The translations under genes were made by a program, and so were the position numbers. Source: Maribacter sp. 4G9 (GTDB lineage: Bacteria > Bacteroidota > Bacteroidia > Flavobacteriales > Flavobacteriaceae). From it: a DNA stretch of 64,000 bases. The notes beneath the pieces were generated by a model. It was not told the DNA's origin and made no database searches. It saw only the letters and a program-made list of their open reading frames with translations. The stretch spans positions 47,422 through 111,421 of the forward strand of contig NZ_MDGL01000186.1 in assembly GCF_002742265.1 (NCBI RefSeq). Direction: 5' to 3'. Below are positions 1-8,331 of the stretch, in pieces (position 1 is the stretch's first letter; each line of letters starts with the position of its first letter).

Positions 1-1096
1 CTTGATGAAAAAGAATAAAATAGAGGTTATCAACGGTTTTGGTACGTTGAAACCAGGGAAAAAAGTCTCCGTAAAATCAGAGGATGGCAAGGAAACCGAA
101 TATATCGCGGAACATATCGTCATCGCTACAGGGGCCCGTAGCAGGGAATTGCCCAGTTTGCCTCAGGATGGAAAGAAGATAATCGGTTATCGGGAAGCCA
201 TGACCCTCGCCGAGCAACCCAAGAAAATGATCGTTGTAGGTAGTGGGGCCATAGGTATCGAATTTGCCTATTTCTATAACTCCATGGGTACCGAGGTAAC
301 TGTTGTGGAATATTTGCCCAACATCGTTCCCGTTGAGGACGAAGATGTATCCAAGCAATTGGAACGTAGCTTTAAAAAGGCGGGGGTAAAAATCATGACT
401 TCTGCGGAAGTAACATCCGTGGATACATCCGGAAATGGTGTTAAAGCGACGGTAAAAACGGCCAAAGGTGAAGAAGTTTTAGAAGCGGACATCGTCCTTT
501 CCGCCGTTGGAATCAAAACAAACATTGAAAATATAGGTTTGGATGACGTAGGAATCGCTACGGATAGGGACAAGATTTTGGTGAACGATTATTACCAAAC
601 CAATATTCCTGGGTATTACGCGATTGGAGACGTAACACCGGGACAAGCTTTGGCCCATGTAGCATCGGCAGAAGGAATTCTTTGCGTAGAAAAGATTGCG
701 GGAATACATGTAGAGCCGTTGGATTATGGCAACATCCCAGGATGTACCTATTGCAGCCCTGAAATTGCTTCCGTGGGACTTACCGAAAAACAGGCCAAGG
801 AAAAAGGTTTTGATATCAAGGTTGGAAAGTTTCCTTTTTCGGCCAGTGGAAAAGCAAAGGCTTCAGGAGCTTCTGATGGTTTCGTGAAAGTAATTTTTGA
901 TGCAAAATATGGTGAGTGGCTAGGTTGCCACATGATAGGTGCCGGTGTTACTGATATGATTGCCGAAGCCGTTGTAGCAAGAAAGTTGGAAACAACCGGT
1001 CATGAAGTCTTAAAAGCCGTACATCCCCATCCAACCATGAGCGAAGCGGTCATGGAAGCCGTGGCTGATGCCTATGACGAGGTAATTCACTTATAA
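1..1096 (+). CDS. lpdA: Dihydrolipoyl dehydrogenase (E3), 5' truncated by window edge
   Basis: The flavoprotein reoxidises dihydrolipoamide in 2-oxoacid dehydrogenase and glycine cleavage complexes, passing electrons through FAD and a redox disulfide to NAD+. About 364 residues remain of a protein that is normally about 465, so the N-terminal FAD GxGxxG and the CxxxxC disulfide lie before base 1. Visible parts are the IATGARSRELP strand near residue 42, the NAD-binding GSGAIGIEF near residue 81, the second FAD motif YAIGDV near residue 207, and the C-terminal dimerisation domain with the catalytic HPHPTMSE. The frame begins at base 2; the apparent TTG/ATG there is internal and not the start. 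A good hairpin terminator follows the stop codon. Confidence 0.95.
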   Translation, partial: LMKKNKIEVINGFGTLKPGKKVSVKSEDGKETEYIAEHIVIATGARSRELPSLPQDGKKIIGYREAMTLAEQPKKMIVVGSGAIGIEFAYFYNSMGTEVTVVEYLPNIVPVEDEDVSKQLERSFKKAGVKIMTSAEVTSVDTSGNGVKATVKTAKGEEVLEADIVLSAVGIKTNIENIGLDDVGIATDRDKILVNDYYQTNIPGYYAIGDVTPGQALAHVASAEGILCVEKIAGIHVEPLDYGNIPGCTYCSPEIASVGLTEKQAKEKGFDIKVGKFPFSASGKAKASGASDGFVKVIFDAKYGEWLGCHMIGAGVTDMIAEAVVARKLETTGHEVLKAVHPHPTMSEAVMEAVADAYDEVIHL

Positions 1097-1108
1097 AATA
1101 TTGGTTAG

Positions 1109-1135
1109 GCGAAGTGCCTGGGCACTTCGCTTTTA
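1109..1135 (+). terminator. Rho-independent terminator after lpdA
   Basis: A perfect 10-bp stem (GCGAAGTGCC with GGCACTTCGC, 1109-1118 and 1121-1130) is followed by TTTTACTT. It lies 12 bases past the lpdA stop codon and separates lpdA from the small DUF3817 gene. Confidence 0.85.
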
Positions 1136-1152
1136 CTTAATTCCATTTTGAT

Positions 1153-1425
1153 ATGCTAAAAGCCTTTAGAATCACTGCAATATTAGAAGGAATATCCTAT
1201 TTGGCCTTATTTGGAGTGACCATGCCCCTGAAGTATTGGGCGGAAATTCCTGGGCCCAACAAATGGGTTGGGTATGCCCATGGCTTTTTGTTTATTGCCT
1301 TTATTTTATTGGCCATCATTGTTTGCTACAACAAAAAATGGGGATTTAAACGCTTGGCAATTTTTGGAATTGCCTCCTTGCTTCCATTTGCAACTTTTTA
1401 TGTGGAGGAAAAATATCTACGGTAG
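1153..1425 (+). CDS. DUF3817 family small membrane protein
   Basis: The 90-residue protein has three hydrophobic segments (about residues 8-25, 43-62 and 68-82) and the DUF3817 features EGISYLALF and the GPNKWVGYAHG loop. Its function is unknown; family members are integral inner-membrane proteins, some found as tails of larger transporters. The ATG at 1153 follows the lpdA terminator closely, so it should have its own promoter. The 3' end overlaps the convergent sugar dehydrogenase gene by 9 bases. Confidence 0.8.
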   Translation: MLKAFRITAILEGISYLALFGVTMPLKYWAEIPGPNKWVGYAHGFLFIAFILLAIIVCYNKKWGFKRLAIFGIASLLPFATFYVEEKYLR

Positions 1426-2592
1426 ACTTTGTTCAACTACCTTGTAAATTTTACCATCAAAACTACAAATATAGAGTTCGTTGTCTTGATCCGTTCCAAA
1501 GGAGGCGATAGGCAGACCGGTTTCAAACAATAATTTGTTAGTAGGCCCAGCCCCGGATACATTGTCCAATGCCCATATCCTGCCGGATATGAAGTCCCCA
1601 TAAATATAATACCCAACCAAGGAAGGGTTTAGGTTTCCCCTATACACATAACCGCCCGTCACAGACCTATCATTATTGCCATGACCATATTCAAAAACGG
1701 GGGCAATCCTACCGGTTTCGTCACAATCCTGGGCGTTATAGCACGAAGTTCCCTCCAAGATGTTCCAGCCATAATTTCCTCCAATTTCTATAATATTGAT
1801 TTCCTCTTTTTCCCCTTGACCAACATCGCCTGTCCATAAATTCCCGTTCCGTACATCAAAAGAAAACCGCCACGGATTTCTAAGGCCATAGGCATAGATT
1901 TCAGGTCTGGCATTTTCAGTGGTTACAAAGGGATTATTAGCGGGTATGGCATAGTTCAAGCCGGAATCCGTATTGTCAACATCGATACGTAAAATGGCAC
2001 CCAACAGGTTTTCCAAATTCTGCGCATTGCCATCAGGATCGCCGCCAGAACCTCCATCGCCAGATGCAATGTACAGATAGCCATCAGGTCCAAATCCAAG
2101 CTGACCTCCGTTATGGTTGGTGTAAGGTTGGGGAATTTGCATCAAAAGTGTCTCACTGCTTGGATCGGCCATATTAGGATCGATATCCATTGTTTTAAAA
2201 CGGGAAACTACACTCAAATCGCTCGATGGAGTATAGCAAACGTAAAAGTAACCGTTCGATTCAAAATTTGGGTGAAACGCCAGGCCCAATAACCCCAGTT
2301 CGTCTGAACTGGCTATGTTTCCGCTCATATCAAGAAACGTACTTGATTCTGTGACTTCAGTATTGTTTTCGAATACCTTTATAGTACCTCGTTGTTCCAC
2401 CACAAAAATCCTATCGGTACCATCATTGGGGCTTTGCAGATCTAAGGGCCTTGAAAAGGAAAGATTGGGAAAGGCATTTACTATGGAAATGCTTTCATCC
2501 TCAATTGGTTTAAGATTTATATCATCGGAATTACTACAGGATGAAAAAAAGAATATTAAAACAAGGAATAAAATTGAAATAGGTTTGTTCAT
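1417..2592 (-). CDS. Lipoprotein PQQ-type glucose/sorbosone dehydrogenase
   Basis: The 391-residue protein begins with a lipoprotein signal peptide whose lipobox cysteine sits in FFFSSCSNSDD, so it should be membrane-anchored on the periplasmic side or exposed at the surface. The rest matches the six-bladed beta-propeller of the glucose/sorbosone dehydrogenase family: ELGLLGLAFHPNF, NHNGGQLGFGPDGYLYIASGDGG, YAYGLRNPWRFSFD and the NYGWNILEG blade. Relatives such as soluble aldose dehydrogenase oxidise sugars with PQQ and calcium. No PQQ synthesis gene is in view, so the cofactor is inferred from the family. The substrate is unknown. Confidence 0.85.
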   Translation of the reverse strand: MNKPISILFLVLIFFFSSCSNSDDINLKPIEDESISIVNAFPNLSFSRPLDLQSPNDGTDRIFVVEQRGTIKVFENNTEVTESSTFLDMSGNIASSDELGLLGLAFHPNFESNGYFYVCYTPSSDLSVVSRFKTMDIDPNMADPSSETLLMQIPQPYTNHNGGQLGFGPDGYLYIASGDGGSGGDPDGNAQNLENLLGAILRIDVDNTDSGLNYAIPANNPFVTTENARPEIYAYGLRNPWRFSFDVRNGNLWTGDVGQGEKEEINIIEIGGNYGWNILEGTSCYNAQDCDETGRIAPVFEYGHGNNDRSVTGGYVYRGNLNPSLVGYYIYGDFISGRIWALDNVSGAGPTNKLLFETGLPIASFGTDQDNELYICSFDGKIYKVVEQSLP

Positions 2593-2656
2593 AGCATAAA
2601 ATTTTATGTATCTACGAAAAACAAAGGCTCCTTGGATCTATCTGAATAATTTCCTT

Positions 2657-3070
2657 TTATAAAAAACTGCGGATGGCCAAGTCGTAACTCTGTAGCCCAA
2701 AACCTAAAATCACCCCTTTGGCCCCTGGAGAAATGTAGGACACATGCCGATAATCCTCCCTGTTATAAGTATTGGAAATATGCACCTCCACCACTGGTGT
2801 CCCAATGGCCTTAACGGCATCACCCAAGCCTACCGAAGTGTGGGTATATGCGGCGGCATTAAGGACTATACCATCATACTCAAAACCTACTTCCTGCAGT
2901 TTGGTAATCAATTCACCTTCAATATTGGATTGAAAATACTCCAATTCCACATCCTTAAATCGGAATTGAAGTTCAGAAAAGTAATCTTCAAAGGTTTTGT
3001 GGCCGTATACTTCGGGTTCCCTTTTTCCCAATAGGTTGAGATTGGGGCCATTGATAATGATAATCTTCAT
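2657..3070 (-). CDS. aroQ: 3-dehydroquinate dehydratase, type II
   Basis: It dehydrates 3-dehydroquinate to 3-dehydroshikimate in the shikimate pathway as a dodecamer. The 137 residues, counted from the ATG at 3070, start with MKIIIINGPNLNLLGKREPE. They show the lid tyrosine (Y22 in EVYG), the NAAAYTHTS loop (71-79), and the catalytic EVHISN with H98. An in-frame codon at 3112 would add 14 residues (MPLFFVQ...), but the ATG at 3070 gives the canonical N terminus. The longer start also falls inside the terminator of the upstream gene. Confidence 0.95.
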   Translation of the reverse strand: MKIIIINGPNLNLLGKREPEVYGHKTFEDYFSELQFRFKDVELEYFQSNIEGELITKLQEVGFEYDGIVLNAAAYTHTSVGLGDAVKAIGTPVVEVHISNTYNREDYRHVSYISPGAKGVILGFGLQSYDLAIRSFL

Positions 3071-3075
3071 GAAGT

Positions 3076-3083
3076 TAAAAGTA
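3076..3083 (-). promoter_or_regulatory. Probable -7 box of aroQ
   Basis: On the minus strand the sequence TACTTTTA differs at one base from the Bacteroidota -7 consensus TAnnTTTG. It lies only 6 bases before the aroQ ATG and just downstream of the upstream gene's terminator, so aroQ should be transcribed alone with a very short leader. I see no clear -33 element. Confidence 0.35.
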
Positions 3084-3096
3084 CTAATTATTTGAA

Positions 3097-3127
3097 CAAA
3101 AAAAAGTGGCATTCAAGGAATACCACT
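3097..3127 (-). terminator. Rho-independent terminator after the beta-barrel gene at 3153-3671
   Basis: Read on the minus strand, a 10-bp stem (AGTGGTATTC with GAATGCCACT, one G-T pair) with a short loop is followed by a run of eight T. It ends transcripts from 3153-3671 before aroQ. Confidence 0.85.
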
Positions 3128-3152
3128 TATAAAATAATTCTCTCGAAATCTT

Positions 3153-3671
3153 CTAAAACAGGAACAAATACCCTAAAAGTACCGTACCAAAAGTTACGTC
3201 ATCAGTAACAGCCATATAGGATATATTCAATTCTGAGGAACCTCCGCTCAAGTCGATACCTATGGACGGTCTATAATACAATCCACCTTTATTACCTTCA
3301 TTTATCCCGATGGCATAGCCTACATCCCCACCAAATTTAAAACCAGAGGTAGGATAGATTCGTACCGAGGCACCGGCCGGAATAAACTGTATATTGTCAA
3401 ATTCCGATTCTACCGAAACACTCCCAGAAGAAATGGTCTGTTTTTCTCCAAAGGCATTCATAAAGCCCGTAGTAAGACCCAAGTCTATTTCCTTGGAAAT
3501 ACCCCAATGGTGATAGATATCCAAACCTAAATTTAAGCTATAAGCCTCGGAATAATCTCCCACTACAATACCTCCGACCAATCCGGCCCTGAAATTTGTA
3601 CGGTCTACATATTGAGAAGTACCATAGAACCCTATTCCAACTATAAATAAAAATGTCGCTAAACTTTTCAT
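3153..3671 (-). CDS. Small outer-membrane beta-barrel protein
   Basis: The 172-residue protein has a Sec signal peptide (MKSLATFLFIVGIGFYGTSQ) and alternating hydrophobic/polar strands typical of 8-stranded porin-like barrels. It ends in aromatic residues (LLGYLFLF), as expected for the C-terminal strand recognised by the BAM complex. It resembles the porin family outer-membrane proteins common in Flavobacteriaceae, but I cannot assign a ligand. It has its own terminator and is the first of three similar genes in the same orientation. Confidence 0.7.
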   Translation of the reverse strand: MKSLATFLFIVGIGFYGTSQYVDRTNFRAGLVGGIVVGDYSEAYSLNLGLDIYHHWGISKEIDLGLTTGFMNAFGEKQTISSGSVSVESEFDNIQFIPAGASVRIYPTSGFKFGGDVGYAIGINEGNKGGLYYRPSIGIDLSGGSSELNISYMAVTDDVTFGTVLLGYLFLF

Positions 3672-3821
3672 GGTTGTTGTTTATTACACAGTAAACATAA
3701 TGTGATTTTGACAACTGGCTAATTTTAAGTTGTGACAGTGGAAATAATGGTGGTAAAAAAGGGGATATTAAAGGTGTTGTATATTGAAAGACTTCGAAAT
3801 AACCCCAACTTACCCAAGTAC

Positions 3822-3850
3822 AAAAAAAGGCGAAGGTGTCCCTTCGCCTT
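3822..3850 (-). terminator. Rho-independent terminator after the beta-barrel gene at 3871-4437
   Basis: The 10-bp stem AAGGCGAAGG with CCTTCGCCTT and a four-base loop is followed on the minus strand by a run of seven T, 20 bases past the stop codon of the barrel gene. Confidence 0.88.
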
Positions 3851-3870
3851 CAAATACAGATATATTTTAT

Positions 3871-4437
3871 TTATAGAAAATAAACCACGGAGATAGCAAA
3901 AACCCTGTTTTTAGTCTTTAAATCCTTAATTGCATTGACGAATCCATTAGAATACCTAGCTTGAAAATAGAAATTTTCGTCCAAACGATATCCGGCACCT
4001 ATTCCCAAGCCCAAGTCAAGACCGTTCGTTTGGTCAAAGGTCTGACCCCCTACAAAAGTGTTTCCGTCCAAATTATTGGACAACATTAAACCAAGATAGG
4101 GTCCTGCCTCTATATACAGTTCGTCAAACACATTATATTTTGCCATTACAGGAATGTTTAAATACCAAAAATTTAAATCATCCTGAAAAAAACCCCCACT
4201 TCCTTGGAGTGAAATAAGCGCTTCTGGCTGTATCATAATGTTATCACTAAAAGGAATCTCCAAAACCCCTCCAAGATGAAAGCCAGCCTTTGGGTCAAAA
4301 CTATACAGGGCATCCCCTCCTAACGTGGAAAGGTTCAATCCCGCTTTGGCCCCAAATCTTGTAACATCCTGCGCTTGGATTGCGTAGCATCCCAGTAATA
4401 CGAAGGACGCCATAAAAACTATTTTTTTCATGTTCAT
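3871..4437 (-). CDS. Outer-membrane beta-barrel protein (PRK-type porin family)
   Basis: The 188 residues start with a signal peptide ending near AIQAQ. They continue with RFGAKAGLNLSTLGG, a hallmark opening strand of the PF13568-like barrel family, and close with FAISVVYFL. Internal strands such as NIMIQPEALISLQG and ELYIEAGPYLGLM match the family repeat in which pairs of strands are joined by short turns. The start could be the ATG at 4437 or the one at 4431 (MKKIVFMASF), which gives a more typical signal peptide. Its cargo or role is unknown. Confidence 0.8.
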   Translation of the reverse strand: MNMKKIVFMASFVLLGCYAIQAQDVTRFGAKAGLNLSTLGGDALYSFDPKAGFHLGGVLEIPFSDNIMIQPEALISLQGSGGFFQDDLNFWYLNIPVMAKYNVFDELYIEAGPYLGLMLSNNLDGNTFVGGQTFDQTNGLDLGLGIGAGYRLDENFYFQARYSNGFVNAIKDLKTKNRVFAISVVYFL

Positions 4438-4699
4438 TATTTTAAAGGTTGCTTTTTCAAATATATTAATCTTTGATTATCTGTTTCATAGTTTTACGAT
4501 TCCAGAAAGCCAATACTAAAAATTACCCAATCCCATAAGCTACGGGTTTTTATTAAGGGGAACAAGAATACGTACCATCATAAAAGTGGATACCAATGAA
4601 CCACCATTACGTTTTAAATGGCTGATGAACCCAGATGACCAAACACCTAAAAATGTTTGATACCCCAAAGTCTTCGTTTTTGTTTAATTTAAGTCGCTC

Positions 4700-5293
4700 C
4701 TAAAAAAAGTATAGCACCCCAATTTGTAGTGTGGCATTGTTTACATCCAAAGAACCACCTAAGGGACCATCGTACCTGTCAGTTAAGGAAATACCGTACC
4801 TCCCTTGAACAGTAAACTGATCCGTAACATCAAATCCCAAACCAAAGCCAAGTTCAATAGCCGTTGACTTCAACACGTCATCAATGTTGCCATTGCTACC
4901 AACAACACCTTGTATGTCACGTATAGACTGTTTAATGTCGTTGAGGTTAGTAGAAAAACTAAATTGGGGTCCGGCCTGTAAAAAGAACTTGCCTGCCGCA
5001 TAGTATTTAGCCATAACGGGGAGGTAAACAAATCCTAAATCACCCGCACTGCCATAAGTAAGTTCCGGTTGGATATGAAATTTTTCAGAAGCTGCAATAT
5101 CGCCGGCAACACCAATATAGAAACCGGTTTTGTTAATGGCATCAATATTGGCCAAGTTAAATCCAAGTGCAGAAATGTTTATGTCCGCATTGGTGTTCAA
5201 AAGACCACCTGAAAGTCCAAATTTAACGGGGGTTTGGCCTTGAGCCGATGAAAGGCAAATTACCAAAACAAAAAAAAGCATTACATTTTTCAT
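4700..5293 (-). CDS. Outer-membrane beta-barrel protein, paralogue
   Basis: The 197-residue protein has a signal peptide (MKNVMLFFVLVICLSSAQGQ) followed by PVKFGLSGGLLNTN. It has the same strand pattern as the gene at 3871-4437: FHIQPELTYG, AAGKFFLQAGPQFSFS, DQFTVQGRYGISL, and the C-terminal LQIGVLYFF. It therefore looks like a divergent paralogue of its neighbour. About 260 bases separate the two and contain no ORF. No clear terminator follows it. Confidence 0.8.
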   Translation of the reverse strand: MKNVMLFFVLVICLSSAQGQTPVKFGLSGGLLNTNADINISALGFNLANIDAINKTGFYIGVAGDIAASEKFHIQPELTYGSAGDLGFVYLPVMAKYYAAGKFFLQAGPQFSFSTNLNDIKQSIRDIQGVVGSNGNIDDVLKSTAIELGFGLGFDVTDQFTVQGRYGISLTDRYDGPLGGSLDVNNATLQIGVLYFF

Positions 5294-5422
5294 AGTGTAA
5301 AAGTTAGTGTTATTACTATTTCAAATATAAAGAACTTGTGTTAATCCCAACGACCTTGAACACAATTTGAGAAATGGGACATTCCAAATAACACTGCAAC
5401 TACAACATATGGCCCTAAACCC

Positions 5423-5430
5423 TATCTTTG
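5423..5430 (+). promoter_or_regulatory. Exact -7 box directly before xerD
   Basis: TATCTTTG matches TAnnTTTG exactly and ends 4 bases before the xerD ATG. Transcription starting the usual few bases downstream would give an almost leaderless message. No convincing -33 element is seen, so the match could be chance. Confidence 0.35.
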
Positions 5431-5434
5431 ACCT

Positions 5435-6331
5435 ATGGAATGGAAAGAGGCCTTAAGGGACTATGAGCACTTTTTAAGACTAGAGCGTGGATTGGCGGCC
5501 AACTCGATAAAAAACTACAAATGGGACGTTGAAAAGTTGATCGTTTACCTTACAAAACATCAAATTAAGACATCGCCCCAAGCAATTTCAAAGGATATCT
5601 TACAACAATTTATTTACGAGACGGCCAAAGTAGTAAATCCACGTTCCCAAGCCAGAATTATATCCGGGCTCAAAAGTTTTTTCAACTATATGGTCTTCGA
5701 GGATTACAGGGAGGACAACCCGTTGGATTTGATTGAATCCCCTAAAATAGGCAGAAAATTGCCAGACACCCTTTCCGAATCCGAAATTAACAAGCTTATT
5801 GAAAATATCGATTTAAGCAAACCCCAAGGAGAACGTAACCGGGCCATGTTGGAGACCTTGTATGGTTGCGGCCTGCGGGTATCCGAACTTATTGGCCTAA
5901 AACTATCGGACCTTTATTTTGAGGAGGATTTTATTAAAGTAACGGGCAAAGGAGACAAACAACGGTTCGTGCCCATTAGTGACATCAACAAAAAATATAT
6001 TAATATTTACCGAAAGGAGGTACGCGTGCACCAAGAAATAAAAAAGGGGTTTGAGGATACCCTTTTCCTGAACCGAAGGGGCAAGCAATTGACAAGGGCC
6101 ATGGTTTTTACGATTATTAAAAACCTGGCGGAAAAAATTGGCCTACATAAGAACATAAGCCCACATACTTTTCGTCATTCCTTTGCCACCCATTTATTGG
6201 AAAATGGTGCCGATCTTAGGGCGATCCAACAAATGCTGGGACATGAGAGCATTACGACAACGGAGGTATACATGCACGTTGATAGAACGCATTTGGCAGA
6301 AGTTCTAAATAAATTCCATCCAAGAAAATAA
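5435..6331 (+). CDS. xerD: Tyrosine recombinase XerD
   Basis: The protein works at dif to resolve chromosome dimers, normally with XerC under FtsK control. The 298 residues match the usual XerD length. An N-terminal SAM-like core-binding domain (1-105) is followed by the catalytic domain with the full set of residues: R148 (GCGLRVSEL), K172 (GKGDKQRF), H244 and R247 (SPHTFRHSF), H270 (MLGHESI) and nucleophile Y279 (TTTEVYMHV). There is no neighbouring integron or element, which fits a housekeeping recombinase. The stop codon abuts the stop of the convergent gene at 6332. Confidence 0.93.
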   Translation: MEWKEALRDYEHFLRLERGLAANSIKNYKWDVEKLIVYLTKHQIKTSPQAISKDILQQFIYETAKVVNPRSQARIISGLKSFFNYMVFEDYREDNPLDLIESPKIGRKLPDTLSESEINKLIENIDLSKPQGERNRAMLETLYGCGLRVSELIGLKLSDLYFEEDFIKVTGKGDKQRFVPISDINKKYINIYRKEVRVHQEIKKGFEDTLFLNRRGKQLTRAMVFTIIKNLAEKIGLHKNISPHTFRHSFATHLLENGADLRAIQQMLGHESITTTEVYMHVDRTHLAEVLNKFHPRK

Positions 6332-6850
6332 TCAAAATTTAATCTTTCCCTTAAGCGTATATACCTGGGGCATGGGTATCAAATGTTCTCCATAGGCTCC
6401 TATGGGAGCGTTATTTATTTGGAAATTACTTTGAGCCTCCATGGTAAAGTTTTCATTGACTTCATACCCTAAACCGGAGATAACACCAATCCGTGGAGGG
6501 GCCTGTTTCCGGGATTCTAAACCTGGATATTTATTAAAGCTAAATTCTGATTCTATACCAGAAAACAAATACCAATTATCATCCAAATATTTTTTTAACT
6601 GAATATCGGTTCTAATACGGTCAGATAGAATATAGGTGTCGTAAAAAGTATTGAGCTCTGCCCTTATGGTATTTGTAATGGGATATTTCAAATGAAAGGA
6701 ACTGTGTTGTTCCCCGCCAAAGAAAATAGGATACCCAAATGATTCCAGTTGTAGGCCTTCATTTGGTCTAGGTTCCCCTGGCAATCCAATATTTTGGGAA
6801 AATACATTGGCACCTAGAAAGAAAAGTATACATGTATGACGTAGGTCCAT
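6332..6850 (-). CDS. Secreted protein of unknown function, possible small barrel
   Basis: The 172 residues start with a signal peptide ending near GANVFSQ. The mature part is rich in alternating strands (SSFHLKYPITNTIRAELNTFYD, DNWYLFSGIESEFSF, ENFTMEAQSNFQI) and ends YTLKGKIKF, which suggests a small outer-membrane barrel. I do not recognise a named family. The gene is convergent with xerD, with no space between the two stop codons. Confidence 0.65.
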   Translation of the reverse strand: MDLRHTCILFFLGANVFSQNIGLPGEPRPNEGLQLESFGYPIFFGGEQHSSFHLKYPITNTIRAELNTFYDTYILSDRIRTDIQLKKYLDDNWYLFSGIESEFSFNKYPGLESRKQAPPRIGVISGLGYEVNENFTMEAQSNFQINNAPIGAYGEHLIPMPQVYTLKGKIKF

Positions 6851-6936
6851 AAGCCTATACCGTTCCTATAAAGAAAAGATAAAATGATATTCAATGGACC
6901 TTGCTTATGAAAAGTTTAACGAAGGATATTGCTATA

Positions 6937-8229
6937 TTAATCCCTAAACTGGTCGTAATTTCTTTTAAACGGACGGATAATTAGTCTCGCCTCGCGATCA
7001 AATCGGATATAATTATACACCCAGTTAATAAATACCACAACCCTGTTTCTAAAGCCTATAAGGAAAAATAGATGCACGAACATCCAAACAAACCAAGCAA
7101 AAACACCTTGAAACCGAATATTCTTTAAATCACATACGGCCTTATTTCTCCCCACTGTGGCCATGCTGCCCTTATCCTTATAAACAAATGGTCTTAGAGG
7201 CTTGCCATTGATCAATCGTACCAAATTTTCCCCTAAATTTCTTCCCTGTTGTATGGCCGGCTGTGCCATCATGGGATGCCCCCTGGGAGCCTCTTCACTT
7301 TGCATACAGGCAATATCCCCTATGGCAAATATCTCAGGATAGCCTATTACCTGATTGAATTCATTAACGGACAATCGATTGCCACCAGCAATCAACTCCT
7401 TAGCATCCAATCCTTTAATAGTGGCCCCCTTGACCCCTGCCGCCCAAATTAATGTAGCGGTCTCAAAGGTCAAATCGGTTTGGGTTCGTACCGTTTTACC
7501 ATCATATCCCGTGACCCTAACATTTTTCCAGACCTGAACTCCCAATTCCTCGAGAAAATCCTCGGCCTTTTTGGATGCCTGCTCGCTCATGGCGTCCAAA
7601 ATCCGGTCTCTGCCCTGTATTATATTTATCTGGGCCCTACGTGTATCCAAATCGGGATAGTCCTTGGGCAAAATTCCCTTTTTTATTTCTGCCAAGGCTC
7701 CGGCCAGTTCCACTCCCGTGGGACCTCCTCCTACGATTACAAAATTCATAAGAGCGTCGCGTTCATGATACTCATCCGTGAGTAGTGCCTGCTCAAAATT
7801 CTCTAAAATGAGACTCCTAAGATTCAAGGACTGTGGAATGGATTTCATGGCCATGGCATGTTTTTCCAATTCCGTATTCCCAAAGAAATTGGTATGGGAA
7901 CCCGTGGCTACGACCAAGTAATCATAGAAAAGTTCACCAATGGTGGTTTGTAGCAACTTCTTTTCAGGAATAATTTCAATCACTTCGGCAAGTCTAAAAA
8001 AGAAATTATCGTAACCTATCAATACCTTTCTTAAGGGATAGGCGATGGAATCCGGTTCCAATCCGCCAGTGGATACTTGATAAAGCAAGGGCTGAAACGT
8101 ATGATAATTGTTCTTGTCCAAGAGTACCACCTGTACTTCTTGTTTCCGTAGTTTTTGAGCCAAGGCAATTCCTCCGAAGCCCCCTCCAATGATGACAACT
8201 CTGGGATTATTGGAACGAGGTATGTTCAT
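6937..8229 (-). CDS. ndh: Type II NADH:quinone dehydrogenase
   Basis: It oxidises NADH without proton pumping and reduces the quinone pool from the cytoplasmic face of the membrane. Counted from the ATG at 8229 the protein has 430 residues. It shows FAD-binding VVIIGGGFGGIALAQKL (11-27), the LLYQVSTGGLEPDSIAYPLR quinone-site region, NAD-binding FVIVGGGPTGVELAGAL, and AIGDIACMQ near the FAD. The C-terminal hydrophobic stretch around AWFVWMFVHLFFLIGF should attach it to the membrane. The upstream in-frame codon at 8271 would add an unlikely 14-residue extension. Confidence 0.9.
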   Translation of the reverse strand: MNIPRSNNPRVVIIGGGFGGIALAQKLRKQEVQVVLLDKNNYHTFQPLLYQVSTGGLEPDSIAYPLRKVLIGYDNFFFRLAEVIEIIPEKKLLQTTIGELFYDYLVVATGSHTNFFGNTELEKHAMAMKSIPQSLNLRSLILENFEQALLTDEYHERDALMNFVIVGGGPTGVELAGALAEIKKGILPKDYPDLDTRRAQINIIQGRDRILDAMSEQASKKAEDFLEELGVQVWKNVRVTGYDGKTVRTQTDLTFETATLIWAAGVKGATIKGLDAKELIAGGNRLSVNEFNQVIGYPEIFAIGDIACMQSEEAPRGHPMMAQPAIQQGRNLGENLVRLINGKPLRPFVYKDKGSMATVGRNKAVCDLKNIRFQGVFAWFVWMFVHLFFLIGFRNRVVVFINWVYNYIRFDREARLIIRPFKRNYDQFRD

Positions 8230-8233
8230 AGTA

Positions 8234-8241
8234 TAAAAGTA
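8234..8241 (-). promoter_or_regulatory. Probable -7 box of ndh
   Basis: On the minus strand TACTTTTA (one mismatch to TAnnTTTG) lies 4 bases before the chosen ndh ATG. A TTTG sits 15 bases upstream, shorter than the usual spacer. It supports starting ndh at 8229 and not at 8271. Confidence 0.35.
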
Positions 8242-8331
8242 AGCCCCAAAATTAAACAAACGAGGTTCCAATAGAAAAGAATATAACGATTTTAGTAACT
8301 TTAAGGACTAATTCAAATAAATAACCCTAGC

